Positions 1 to 6,380 are shown, counted from the first letter of the stretch. The stretch: DNA of 6,636 nucleotides from Methanospirillum sp. (GCA_028695895.1 JAQVIE010000070.1:1-6636), one strand, 5' to 3'. Numbers and translations: made by a program. The notes: generated by a model not told the origin, from the letters alone.

Positions 1-97
1 CAATATCATGAACTTTATCGGCAGATACAGCAGGAGATACAGGTAAAAAAGAACACATTAACAGAAATAAAAAAACCATCGTAATAAATCTGTTCAT
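1..97 (-). CDS. N-terminus of an exported protein (partial, runs off the left edge)
   Basis: This minus-strand frame starts with ATG at 97-95 and stays open to the window edge, giving 32 codons. The peptide is a classic Sec signal sequence. It has a short basic start (MNRF), a hydrophobic core of about 15 residues rich in F, L, M and V, and an AxA-like cleavage site around PAVSA|DKVHD. Only six or so mature residues are visible, so the function cannot be called. It lies 45 bases beyond the stop of the upstream TPR gene on the same strand and could be co-transcribed with it. No clear Shine-Dalgarno sequence precedes the ATG. The visible mature residues do not show the DDGWSHG motif of the two upstream TPR proteins, so a third paralog is neither supported nor excluded. 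Confidence 0.6.
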   Translation of the reverse strand, partial: MNRFITMVFLFLLMCSFLPVSPAVSADKVHDI

Positions 98-142
98 ACT
101 GGTGATTTGTCATACCAGGTAAAAAATGTGGAGGGCAGAGGG

Positions 143-844
143 TTATCCGTTATATGCAGAAGGAGGTATATATGCCGATGGCAGGATTGACTGAACAGGA
201 CTGATTTGTCCAGATATCTCTGCTAATAAGCGGTTTATCTCCTCAAATTCATCAGGATAAGATATATCCGCCTTCTCATACTGAACAATTGCGGTTTCAA
301 GTGCAATCTTTGCTTCACTAATCCGGTTCAGATGGTATAATATCCGCCCTTTTCCGGCATAGGACGCCCAATTGGACACCGGACCTTTTGCATAGGAGAT
401 TGCATTGGAATATGCATCCAAAGCTGAAAGGTACCGCTTCTGACCTTCGAGGGCAAGACCAGTTCCATACCAGGCATCAGATGATGAGGGCTGAATCTCA
501 ATAGCATTTTTAAAAGCATTATATGCTGCACGGTAATTACCGCCATCAAGGGCTGCATACCCTTCAGCAACAAAATCTTCAAAACTTCTGGGTACTTCTG
601 TCGGAATCGGAGTGTACCCATAATCCAGGACAGTACTCATCAGATTTTGATCTATCTGTGCCAGTAACCAGCTTGGAGCAGAAAAAAGACTGCCATGAGA
701 CCACCCATCATCATCTACTATCATACCAGATGGAACAAAACCTCCACTATATCCTGAAACCGGTGCAGCGGTTGTACAGGAGATAAAACAGGAGAGCACT
801 AATACTGACATGACCATTAAAGGAGTCAGGACTGTAGAAGTCAT
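143..844 (-). CDS. Secreted TPR-repeat protein, paralog of the gene at 907-1542
   Basis: The product is a 233-residue exported protein probably acting outside the cytoplasmic membrane as a protein-interaction scaffold; its partner is unknown. Residues 1-27 form a hydrophobic signal peptide ending near CTTAA|P. The cysteines at the end of its core could suggest a lipoprotein, but the lipobox is poor. A DDDGWSHGSLFSAPSWLL segment (about residues 44-61) is shared with the neighbouring paralog. Three TPR units follow at about 87-121, 123-154 and 157-192, with typical W/Y, G, A and Y spacing. A weak fourth helix pair lies at 198-214, and a Pro/Ser/Tyr-rich tail contains PSAY twice. I chose the ATG at 844; an in-frame TTG two codons earlier (850) is possible but less likely. 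There is no transmembrane anchor besides the signal peptide. The TPR fold is clear and the role unknown. Confidence 0.8.
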   Translation of the reverse strand: MTSTVLTPLMVMSVLVLSCFISCTTAAPVSGYSGGFVPSGMIVDDDGWSHGSLFSAPSWLLAQIDQNLMSTVLDYGYTPIPTEVPRSFEDFVAEGYAALDGGNYRAAYNAFKNAIEIQPSSSDAWYGTGLALEGQKRYLSALDAYSNAISYAKGPVSNWASYAGKGRILYHLNRISEAKIALETAIVQYEKADISYPDEFEEINRLLAEISGQISPVQSILPSAYIPPSAYNG

Positions 845-893
845 ACACAATTGATCTCATACGAGAAATAAATACATTCCCATAAACAATTAT

Positions 894-903
894 AAAAAAA
901 AAA
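894..903 (-). terminator. T10 tract just after the TPR gene stop
   Basis: Ten consecutive T residues on the minus strand begin three bases after the TGA stop (909-907) of the 211-residue TPR gene. Runs of T like this are the standard archaeal intrinsic termination signal and need no hairpin. The AT-rich stretch beyond it (about 866-893) has TATA-like strings and could carry a promoter for the next TPR gene. That would make the two paralogs separate transcription units. Confidence 0.55.
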
Positions 904-906
904 GAT

Positions 907-1542
907 TCACTTTGTTTTTTCAAGTGTTTCTTGTGCAGCATCATAGTCGCCAAGCATCTCATAAACCTGCGCAAGATCCAGGTACATTGATACCAGCTCA
1001 TCAGGCAGATCTTCCCCGGACTGCTCGTACTGACTGATAGCAAGAGTAATAGCCTCTTTTGCATTCTCAAACTGGTTAAGGGCAAGACAGGATCTACCCT
1101 TTCCGGCATTCGGGCCCCAGCTTGATGCAGATTTTTTAGAGAATGAAACTGCCTTAGAATATGCATCAATAGCAGAGAGATATCTTTTCTGATTTTCAAG
1201 GGCAAGTCCCCGCCCATACCATGCCTCGGTTGATGCACTGTTTATTGCCAGTGCCTTTTCAAAGGATTTAAGTGCGTCCTTATTATTTCCTTTTTCCAGG
1301 AAAATCCATCCTTCATTTACCAGATCCATTGCAGTCGGAGGCACTGGTGTAGGTTCCTGCAGCTTTATTCCAAAGTAATCCATCTGGCTCAGTTCTTTGG
1401 ATTCATCATCAAACTGTTCAAGAAGCCAGTTTGGTGCAGAAAAAAGACTGCCATGAGACCATCCGTCATCAGATGCCAGCACCCCTGCAGGAATGAAAAA
1501 TCCTACAAGGATGAGATTGATAAACAAAATCCTGATATTCAT
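907..1542 (-). CDS. Secreted TPR-repeat protein, paralog of the gene at 143-844
   Basis: The product is a 211-residue exported protein. Residues 1-23 are a signal peptide (MNIR, a hydrophobic core, then AGVLA|SDDG). The mature protein begins almost at once with DDGWSHGSLFSAPNWLL (residues 25-41), the same segment seen in the downstream paralog. A proline-rich linker (QEPTPVPPT, 62-70) leads to four TPR units at about 71-101, 105-137, 139-173 and 181-211. The second contains AWYGRGLALENQKRYLSAIDAY, shortened here to its most conserved part, YLSAIDAY (121-128). No enzymatic motif or membrane anchor is visible, so a role as an extracytoplasmic binding or assembly protein is inferred from the fold alone. 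It lies 58 bases after the acyl-CoA synthetase stop, with a T-rich stretch between. A functional link to that enzyme is not supported. Confidence 0.82.
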   Translation of the reverse strand: MNIRILFINLILVGFFIPAGVLASDDGWSHGSLFSAPNWLLEQFDDESKELSQMDYFGIKLQEPTPVPPTAMDLVNEGWIFLEKGNNKDALKSFEKALAINSASTEAWYGRGLALENQKRYLSAIDAYSKAVSFSKKSASSWGPNAGKGRSCLALNQFENAKEAITLAISQYEQSGEDLPDELVSMYLDLAQVYEMLGDYDAAQETLEKTK

Positions 1543-1559
1543 TCTTCAATGATTATGAG

Positions 1560-1577
1560 AAAAAAGAATAAAAATAT
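1560..1577 (-). terminator. T-rich tract after the acyl-CoA synthetase gene
   Basis: On the minus strand this stretch reads ATATTTTTATTCTTTTTT, with a T5 and a T6 run 23 to 41 bases beyond the TAA stop of the synthetase. It fits an archaeal T-tract terminator. The same AT-rich bases lie only 18-35 bases upstream of the next ATG (1542), so they could also serve as the TATA region of the first TPR gene. The sequence cannot separate these two roles. Confidence 0.4.
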
Positions 1578-1600
1578 GTCAGGTGGTTAAACAAGATACC

Positions 1601-3472
1601 TTACTGGTGATCATGGTTCCCGTTCTTTTTCTCTTCTTCGAACTTTTTCATCTCAATATCCCTGAGATCTTTTCGCTTAATTTTCCCGGAAATAGTCTTT
1701 GGAAGTTCTTTTACAAATTCAATCTTTCTTGGGTATTTATATGGAGCAGTAATGGACTTGACATAATCCTGGATATTCTTAGCCAATTTGTCAGACGGTT
1801 CAAAATCAGTTTTAAGGACGATAAACGCTTTTACAACAAAGCCCCTTATGATGTCAGGTGAACCAACTACCGCAGCCTCCTGAACGTCCTGATGTTCAAG
1901 AATCGCACTTTCAACCTCAAATGGTCCGATTCTGTACCCGGATGCCTTTATTACATCATCATCACGGCCGACAAACCAGAAATACCCATCCTCATCCTTT
2001 ATCGCACGATCTCCGGTATAGTAAAATCCATCCCTGGTCGAGTTTGCATTTGCCTCTTTATTATCCCAGTATTCCATGAAAAAACCAATCGGCCGCGGAT
2101 TTATTTTAATGGCGATGGAACCTTCTTCCCCTGGCTTTACCTGCTTTCCATCTTCGTCATGAAGCTCGATAGCCCAGCCAGGTGTTGGTTTTCCCATGGA
2201 ACCATATCTTGGTTCGATGCTGGGAAATGTACCAATGCAAAGAACCGTCTCAGTCTGACCATATCCCTCGTATATTTCAAGACCGGTTGCATCTTTCCAG
2301 GCTTTGATAACTTCCGGATTAATGAGTTCTCCCGCACTCACACAATGTCTGAGTTCTGAAAAGTCGTATTTTCGCAGATCAGCCATTATCAGCATACGAT
2401 AAATGGTTGGTGGTGCACAAAATGTGGTTATCCCGTACTTCTCAATGATAGGAAGAAGCTCAGTTGCATTAAACTTACTCCGGTAATCATAAACAAAGAC
2501 CGCAGCACCTTCAATCCACTGACCAAAGAGTTTTCCCCATGCAGATTTTGCCCAGCCGGTATCAGAAACAGTAAAATGCAGGTCATTATTTCTTACATCA
2601 TGCCAGAAACGGGCAGTAACTATATGACCAAGAGGATAATCATGCGAGTGAAGAACCATCTTTGGTTCACCAGTTGTTCCCGAAGAAAAAAATATTACCA
2701 TCGGATCGGAGGATTTGGTCTTTCTCATACCTTTCAGGTTGATGATCCTTGATGAGACCGGTGCAGGATAGATAAGCTCACGCGGGTATGAAAGCCAGCC
2801 ATCCCGTGTGCCATCAACAACCATCTTTGTCTGAAGTGTCGGGCAGATATCAGCAATCTCATCGACCTTGTGGGCATTTTCCACGTCAGTGATGACCATT
2901 TTAGCTTCTGAAGCATTAATCCGGTATTCAAGATCCTTGGGGGTCAGCATGGTGGGAGCAGGAATGTATACAGCTCCGGTTTTGATAAGGGCAATAACCA
3001 TGAACCACCATTCAGGCACACGGTGAAGCATGATAAGAACACGATCGCCTTTGCCGATCTTGTACTTGATCATCATGTTGACAATTTCGTTTGACCTCTT
3101 CGAAAGGTCCCTGAAGGTAAAGAACTTTTCATCCCCTTTTTGGTTGGTCCAGACCATGGCTATCTTGTTTCTATCCTTCTTTGCCCATGCATCAACCACG
3201 TCAAACCCGAAATTGAAATATTCCGGCACCTCTATCCTGAAATTACGATAAGTCTCATCATAATTCTGAATATTATGACGCTGCATAACAGGAGAGTCAT
3301 CAATAATCGGACTTGACTGCCCGCATGGGTAAATACCATAGCCGGAGAGTTTTCTAAGCTGCCTGGTACATGCCTCATTAATCCAGTCAGAACGGGAAAT
3401 CTGCCTTACAACACATTCCTGATCAATCCGGCGAGTCAGATCATCATCCATTGTAATAGAAAAACGAACCAT
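1601..3472 (-). CDS. Ribbon-helix-helix domain fused to AMP-forming acyl-CoA synthetase (MACS-like)
   Basis: The 623-residue product should convert a carboxylic acid, ATP and CoA to acyl-CoA, AMP and PPi. Residues 1-45 look like a CopG/Arc/MetJ ribbon-helix-helix domain: a strand (VRFSITMD, 2-9), helix A (about 10-24), the turn residues SRSD (26-29), and helix B (WINEACTRQLRKL, 30-42). A linker (44-61) leads to the ordinary enzyme, whose relatives would start near Met63. Adenylation motifs are complete: P-loop SSGTTGEPK (263-271), YEGYGQTET (401-409), YTGD (485-488), the hinge in GRDDDVIKASGYRIG (502-516), and PKTISGK with the catalytic Lys at 597. I kept the upstream start because the extra 62 codons are open and form a recognisable domain; neither ATG has a good Shine-Dalgarno. 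Medium-chain and branched-chain acyl-CoA synthetases of methanogens are the nearest family known to me. The substrate cannot be read from sequence. The gene lies 94 bases after the por operon and directly behind a perfect palindrome, which suggests autoregulation. Confidence 0.92.
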   Translation of the reverse strand: MVRFSITMDDDLTRRIDQECVVRQISRSDWINEACTRQLRKLSGYGIYPCGQSSPIIDDSPVMQRHNIQNYDETYRNFRIEVPEYFNFGFDVVDAWAKKDRNKIAMVWTNQKGDEKFFTFRDLSKRSNEIVNMMIKYKIGKGDRVLIMLHRVPEWWFMVIALIKTGAVYIPAPTMLTPKDLEYRINASEAKMVITDVENAHKVDEIADICPTLQTKMVVDGTRDGWLSYPRELIYPAPVSSRIINLKGMRKTKSSDPMVIFFSSGTTGEPKMVLHSHDYPLGHIVTARFWHDVRNNDLHFTVSDTGWAKSAWGKLFGQWIEGAAVFVYDYRSKFNATELLPIIEKYGITTFCAPPTIYRMLIMADLRKYDFSELRHCVSAGELINPEVIKAWKDATGLEIYEGYGQTETVLCIGTFPSIEPRYGSMGKPTPGWAIELHDEDGKQVKPGEEGSIAIKINPRPIGFFMEYWDNKEANANSTRDGFYYTGDRAIKDEDGYFWFVGRDDDVIKASGYRIGPFEVESAILEHQDVQEAAVVGSPDIIRGFVVKAFIVLKTDFEPSDKLAKNIQDYVKSITAPYKYPRKIEFVKELPKTISGKIKRKDLRDIEMKKFEEEKKNGNHDHQ

Positions 3473-3479
3473 CTACAGT

Positions 3480-3497
3480 AATCTGGTGCACCAGATT
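3480..3497. promoter_or_regulatory. Perfect 18-bp palindrome, putative operator of the RHH-acyl-CoA synthetase
   Basis: The sequence AATCTGGTGCACCAGATT is its own reverse complement over all 18 bases. It ends 7 bases before the synthetase ATG. Ribbon-helix-helix dimers bind short palindromic or repeated sites, and the next gene encodes such a domain, so an autoregulatory operator is the natural reading. If the AATAAATA at 3526-3533 is the TATA box, the palindrome would sit just downstream of the transcription start. A perfect 18-bp palindrome is expected only about 0.03 times in a random 6.6-kb sequence. It could also fold as a 7-bp RNA stem with a TGCA loop. A terminator is less likely because no T tract follows. 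Confidence 0.65.
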
Positions 3498-3515
3498 GTA
3501 AAAGAGTTGTGAAAG

Positions 3516-3525
3516 GGTGAACCAG
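3516..3525. promoter_or_regulatory. Second, imperfect operator-like site
   Basis: GGTGAACCAG matches the core GGTGCACCAG of the perfect palindrome at 9 of 10 positions. The two centres are 31 bases apart, about three helical turns, which would place two bound dimers on the same DNA face. The site lies right next to the TATA-like box at 3526-3533, where bound protein would block TBP/TFB or polymerase. Similar 10- to 12-base strings occur by chance elsewhere in the window, so this site alone is weak and gains support only from its position. Confidence 0.35.
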
Positions 3526-3551
3526 TATTTATTCAGATATCCGGGTTTATA
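3526..3551 (-). promoter_or_regulatory. TATA-like boxes upstream of the acyl-CoA synthetase
   Basis: On the minus strand, TATAAA (3551-3546) and GAATAAATA (3534-3526) lie in the 94-base gap between the por operon and the synthetase. Either could act as an archaeal TATA box. With the usual start about 25 bases from the box centre, transcription would begin near 3523 or 3504, giving a leader of roughly 30-50 bases. The synthetase may therefore have its own promoter in addition to any read-through from por. Confidence 0.4.
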
Positions 3552-3566
3552 CACATGAGTAACAGA

Positions 3567-3830
3567 TCAGTTACCGGTTGTGCTACCTTCACGCACCATG
3601 GTGATAGCTTTCTTCGGACACTCAACAGCACAGATGCCACAACCTTTGCAAAATACAAGATCAATCTCGTAACTCTCGTTGATAACTCCGTCAGGGCAGT
3701 ACATGGCACACATGCCACATGCATTACAGGTATCCCTGTCAACAACCGGCCTGAAAACCCTCCATGTCCCGGTATTGCCACAGGCCCCTTCACGAGGTTT
3801 TGACATTGCAAGCCTGTCACGTCTCTCCAT
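3567..3830 (-). CDS. porD: 2-oxoacid:ferredoxin oxidoreductase delta subunit (2x[4Fe-4S] ferredoxin-like)
   Basis: This 87-residue subunit carries electrons between the catalytic clusters of the complex and external ferredoxin. It has two complete cluster motifs: Cys35-38-41-45 followed by Pro (CNACGMCAMYCP) and Cys61-64-67-71 followed by Pro (CKGCGICAVECP). The N-terminal part, with TGTWRVFRPVVD (20-31), is typical of archaeal PorD/VorD. Its length is usual for the family. ATG directly abuts the gamma-subunit TGA with no base between. A purine-rich GAGGAGAT about 8 bases upstream serves as ribosome binding site and supports this start over Met9. It is the last gene of the por operon. The fold and role are clear; pyruvate versus another 2-oxoacid is not decided by this subunit. 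Confidence 0.93.
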   Translation of the reverse strand: MERRDRLAMSKPREGACGNTGTWRVFRPVVDRDTCNACGMCAMYCPDGVINESYEIDLVFCKGCGICAVECPKKAITMVREGSTTGN

Positions 3831-4358
3831 TCAGACCATCTCCTCGTAAGCCACCAATGCAGCTTTCAAATTTCTTTCATCTGAGAAAGTCTCTTTTATC
3901 GCAGCAGCAGCTGATTCACGTGAGAAAAGACCCATTTTTGCAAGTGCACCAATAACAGGAGTGTTCAGGATAGGACTTCCCGCAACAACAAGATTCAGTT
4001 TCAATGCAATTCCAGTCAGATCCACGTGCTGAACATTATAATTTTCAGCCTGTTCTGGAACTTTTGGTGCATTAATCAGAACCTTTCCATCTGGTTTTAA
4101 CCCTTCAAAGACATTTACCAGGTCCAGGATAGAAGAATCAAGAACCACCACAAGGTCAGGACTATGAATCTGCGAATATATTTTGATGGGCTTATCATCA
4201 ATCCTGATAAATGAGACGATCGGAGCACCTCTTCTTTCTGCACCGTAAAATGGAGCAGCAGTTGCAAACTTACCGTCCCTGAACGAAGCCAGAGCCATCA
4301 GCTTTGCAGCAGTAACTCCTCCCTGGCCACCACGGGAATGAAGCCTTATCTCGTACAT
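3831..4358 (-). CDS. porG: 2-oxoacid:ferredoxin oxidoreductase gamma subunit
   Basis: This 175-residue cytoplasmic subunit corresponds to the gamma domain of single-chain pyruvate:ferredoxin oxidoreductase and is thought to take part in CoA-dependent steps and assembly. Family hallmarks are the N-terminal RLHSRGGQGG (5-14) and FYGAERRGAP (37-46). SPDLVVVLD (66-74) and the GSPILNTPVIGALAK region near residues 130-145 also fit. Length is normal. The start ATG shares one base with the alpha-subunit stop in a TGATG junction, so the two are translationally coupled. Family assignment is very secure; substrate specificity is not visible here. Confidence 0.94.
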   Translation of the reverse strand: MYEIRLHSRGGQGGVTAAKLMALASFRDGKFATAAPFYGAERRGAPIVSFIRIDDKPIKIYSQIHSPDLVVVLDSSILDLVNVFEGLKPDGKVLINAPKVPEQAENYNVQHVDLTGIALKLNLVVAGSPILNTPVIGALAKMGLFSRESAAAAIKETFSDERNLKAALVAYEEMV

Positions 4359-5464
4359 CAGGCATCAACTCCAAACCAGAACTCTTCCCCGACGCGCCTG
4401 TTCCTTACAAAACCTGCGATATCATTGAAAGTCACTTCCTGACCACCAAGTCCTGCTATGACATTGTAACAGTCCTTTCCGGTCTTTGCACGGATGGAAG
4501 AAGCAAGAATTCCACCAAACCCGAATGAGTAGTTCCTGTCAATTACCACCAGTTCACGGTCACCAGGGTTCAGTTCAGGGAATGGCCTTATCCACCTGAC
4601 ACGCATGGAACCAGCCTTGATTCCCTCGTTTCGCAGAATATCCACGGCAACTTCTGCTTCTTTGCCAAGTGTCCCCATCGACAGTATCAGAACTTTTGCA
4701 TCATCACACCTGTAATCTTCGGTCCAGGAATATTTCCTTCCGAACTTACTTGCAAATGCCTCTTCAGTCTCTTTGATCACATGAACTGAGTCTCTCATGG
4801 ACCGCTCGATATCGTACCTGATCTTGAAGTAATCAGCAGATGAGGTCATGCATCCGTACCCCATTGGTGCGTTTGTGTTTATTGCATGGTCGAGAACCAG
4901 CGGGGGAATGAAGTCAGAAACCAGGCTCTCATCCAGCTGTTGCGAGATGTGAGAGAGAGTAAATCCATCAAGATTGACCATCACAGGCAGGTAAACCCGG
5001 CGGTCCTCTGCAATTCTGAACGCCATGAGGGTTGCATCATATGCTTCCTGGACGGTTGACACATACACCTGCAACCACCCGGTGTCTCTTGCCTGAAGAG
5101 CATCCGTGTGCTCTGCCCAGACATTCCAGCCAGGTCCCAGCGCCCGGTTAACATTCGCCATGACAATCGGCAGTCTTGCACCGGCAGCCCAGTTGACCAT
5201 CTCCTGCATATATAAAAGCCCGTGTGAGCTTGTGGCGGTAAAGGTCCTGACACCAGTTATACTTGCACCAATGCATGCAGCCATAGCCGAATGCTCACTC
5301 TCAACCGGGATATATTTTGATTTCAGGCTGCCGTTTGTGACATAATTTGCAATCTGTTCAACAATCTCAGTCTGGGGAGTTATAGGGTATGCAGCAACCA
5401 CAGCAGGATTTGCCTGTCTTACTGCAGCTGCAACCGCATTGTTTCCGGTGGATAAGGTCAGCAT
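4358..5464 (-). CDS. porA: 2-oxoacid:ferredoxin oxidoreductase alpha subunit
   Basis: This 368-residue subunit forms part of the 2-oxoacid binding pocket and supplies the pyrimidine-side TPP contacts of the complex. It catalyses oxidative decarboxylation of a 2-oxoacid to acyl-CoA, or the reverse carboxylation, together with the beta subunit. Signature motifs are YPITPQTE (26-33), VESEHSAMAACIGA (54-67), TATSSHGLLYMQE (76-88), and HTDALQARDTGW (119-130), where POR and VOR enzymes usually have an HSD...RDTGW-type segment. PVMVNLDGFTLSH (160-172) also fits. The C-terminal part (about 255-368) is the transketolase C-terminal-like domain. It overlaps the beta-subunit gene by 7 bases, and GGAG about 6 bases upstream supports this start. 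Length is slightly shorter than typical archaeal PorA (from memory). VOR-type activity is a real alternative. Confidence 0.93.
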   Translation of the reverse strand: MLTLSTGNNAVAAAVRQANPAVVAAYPITPQTEIVEQIANYVTNGSLKSKYIPVESEHSAMAACIGASITGVRTFTATSSHGLLYMQEMVNWAAGARLPIVMANVNRALGPGWNVWAEHTDALQARDTGWLQVYVSTVQEAYDATLMAFRIAEDRRVYLPVMVNLDGFTLSHISQQLDESLVSDFIPPLVLDHAINTNAPMGYGCMTSSADYFKIRYDIERSMRDSVHVIKETEEAFASKFGRKYSWTEDYRCDDAKVLILSMGTLGKEAEVAVDILRNEGIKAGSMRVRWIRPFPELNPGDRELVVIDRNYSFGFGGILASSIRAKTGKDCYNVIAGLGGQEVTFNDIAGFVRNRRVGEEFWFGVDA

Positions 5465-6339
5465 GTTCTCTCCGCCTCAGCCTTTAATAAACGCAGGTTT
5501 CGTTCAATTTCCCCCTGCATCACCTTGATTTTATCATCAGACATGCTTGAAAACCGCCCCTGCATCTTCAGGTAGTCTTCAAGAGGCGCGGGTTTTATCA
5601 TTGCTGCCTTTGTCGGACCACTCAGGGTCAGGGTATCGTACTCACGTTCATACATGGCCCATATACCGGTTTTAACTGCCATTTTTCCGACCTCGATGGT
5701 CTGTGATGCATCATATCTCCAGCCTGGAGGACAGGGAGCCAGGATATGCATGAATTTTGGTCCCTTGACTGACAATGCCTTCTGTACCTTTTTCACAAGA
5801 TCCTGCGGGTACGCACTACATGCCGTTGCCATGTATGGCAGGTGATGTGCGGCGATAATCCTGTCAAGATCCTTTTTAACATGTGTCTTTCCGCCAGGGG
5901 TGGTTGTTGTCCTTGCCCCAAGAGGAGTTGATCCTGATCGCTGCATACCCGTGTTGCCATAAGCTTCGTTATCATAACAGATGTAAAGGAAGTTTGTTTC
6001 ACGTTCAAGTGCACCGGAAAGTGCCTGAATACCGATATCAACCGTTCCTCCGTCACCGGCATATGCAATAACATTGGTGTTTTTTTCAAGTGTTTCAAAT
6101 GCCGCAGCCATTCCTGATGCAACAGCCGCCGCAGCAGCAAAAGCAACATTATACACCGGTATATTAAACGACGTATTTGGCCAGACCCCCTGCAGAACAC
6201 TGGTGCAACAGGCCGGAACTACCAGAACGGTATCTGGTCCGGCTGCTTTAAGCACGTGTCTGAGAATGAGGGACGAACTGCACCCTGCACAGGCAGAAGT
6301 ACATTTACATATATATTCGTTCGCAGAAGTCCCTGACAT
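5458..6339 (-). CDS. porB: 2-oxoacid:ferredoxin oxidoreductase beta subunit (TPP-binding, [4Fe-4S])
   Basis: This 293-residue subunit binds thiamine diphosphate-Mg and a proximal [4Fe-4S] cluster and is the first gene of the operon (order B-A-G-D). The TPP motif begins at GDGG (95-98), and DNEAYGNTG (123-131) supplies the second metal ligand, Asn124. Probable cluster cysteines are 17, 20, 45 and 203 (CAGC, ACC and APCPPGW). QRSGSTPLGA (133-142) is the usual following segment. From memory, two features are unusual. The N-terminus has extra cysteines at 11 and 13, and Ser replaces the Gly that normally follows the CxGC motif. Also, VAFAAAAAVASG (65-76) replaces the common FENAAAVASG. The C-terminal 60 residues form a charged helical extension. 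The start lacks a Shine-Dalgarno, which fits a short leader. Family is sure, substrate uncertain. Confidence 0.93.
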   Translation of the reverse strand: MSGTSANEYICKCTSACAGCSSSLILRHVLKAAGPDTVLVVPACCTSVLQGVWPNTSFNIPVYNVAFAAAAAVASGMAAAFETLEKNTNVIAYAGDGGTVDIGIQALSGALERETNFLYICYDNEAYGNTGMQRSGSTPLGARTTTTPGGKTHVKKDLDRIIAAHHLPYMATACSAYPQDLVKKVQKALSVKGPKFMHILAPCPPGWRYDASQTIEVGKMAVKTGIWAMYEREYDTLTLSGPTKAAMIKPAPLEDYLKMQGRFSSMSDDKIKVMQGEIERNLRLLKAEAERTC

Positions 6340-6362
6340 GACAATCTGTACCCGTTAGTATG

Positions 6363-6380
6363 TAATGATAAATAATGATA
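6363..6380 (-). promoter_or_regulatory. porB: Probable promoter (TATA region) of the por operon
   Basis: The 73-base gap between the YkgJ-like gene and porB contains an AT-rich block that reads TATCATTATTTATCATTA on the minus strand. Its centre is about 32 bases from the porB ATG. With normal archaeal spacing the transcript would start only about 5-10 bases before the ATG, which explains the missing Shine-Dalgarno. The block contains TAATGATA (plus strand) twice, at 6363-6370 and 6373-6380, exactly one helical turn apart. Confidence 0.45.

Noticed and set aside
99..118. Inverted repeat CTGGT...ACCAG in the gap before the left-edge gene, resembling half of the RHH operator
   Set aside because: Only five bases per arm with a 10-base spacer; such matches are common by chance, and the spacing differs from the palindrome at 3480-3497.
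165..205. A textbook GGAGGT + ATG arrangement on the plus strand (ATG at 174-176)
   Set aside because: The frame stops after about 10 codons and lies inside the well-supported TPR gene on the other strand; it is a chance match from ATACCTCC-type coding sequence.
747..1238. A 163-codon minus-strand open frame overlapping both TPR genes
   Set aside because: It is an alternate-frame shadow of the 211-residue TPR gene, has no recognisable domain, and would remove the intergenic T10 tract.
1892..2359. A 155-codon plus-strand open frame antisense to the acyl-CoA synthetase
   Set aside because: The opposite strand encodes the conserved C-terminal adenylation motifs here, and the plus-strand product has no recognisable pattern or ribosome binding site.
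5793..6200. A 135-codon minus-strand open frame inside the beta-subunit gene
   Set aside because: It is out of frame with porB, whose motifs cover the whole region, and its composition (runs of Leu, Arg, His) is that of a frame-shadow.
6200..6211. CTGGTGCAACAG, 11 of 12 match to the palindrome core, inside porB
   Set aside because: It encodes the cysteine-containing ACCTSV segment (residues 43-48), lacks the AAT/ATT flanks, and a similar near-match in the synthetase P-loop region (about 2663-2675) shows such strings arise from coding sequence.
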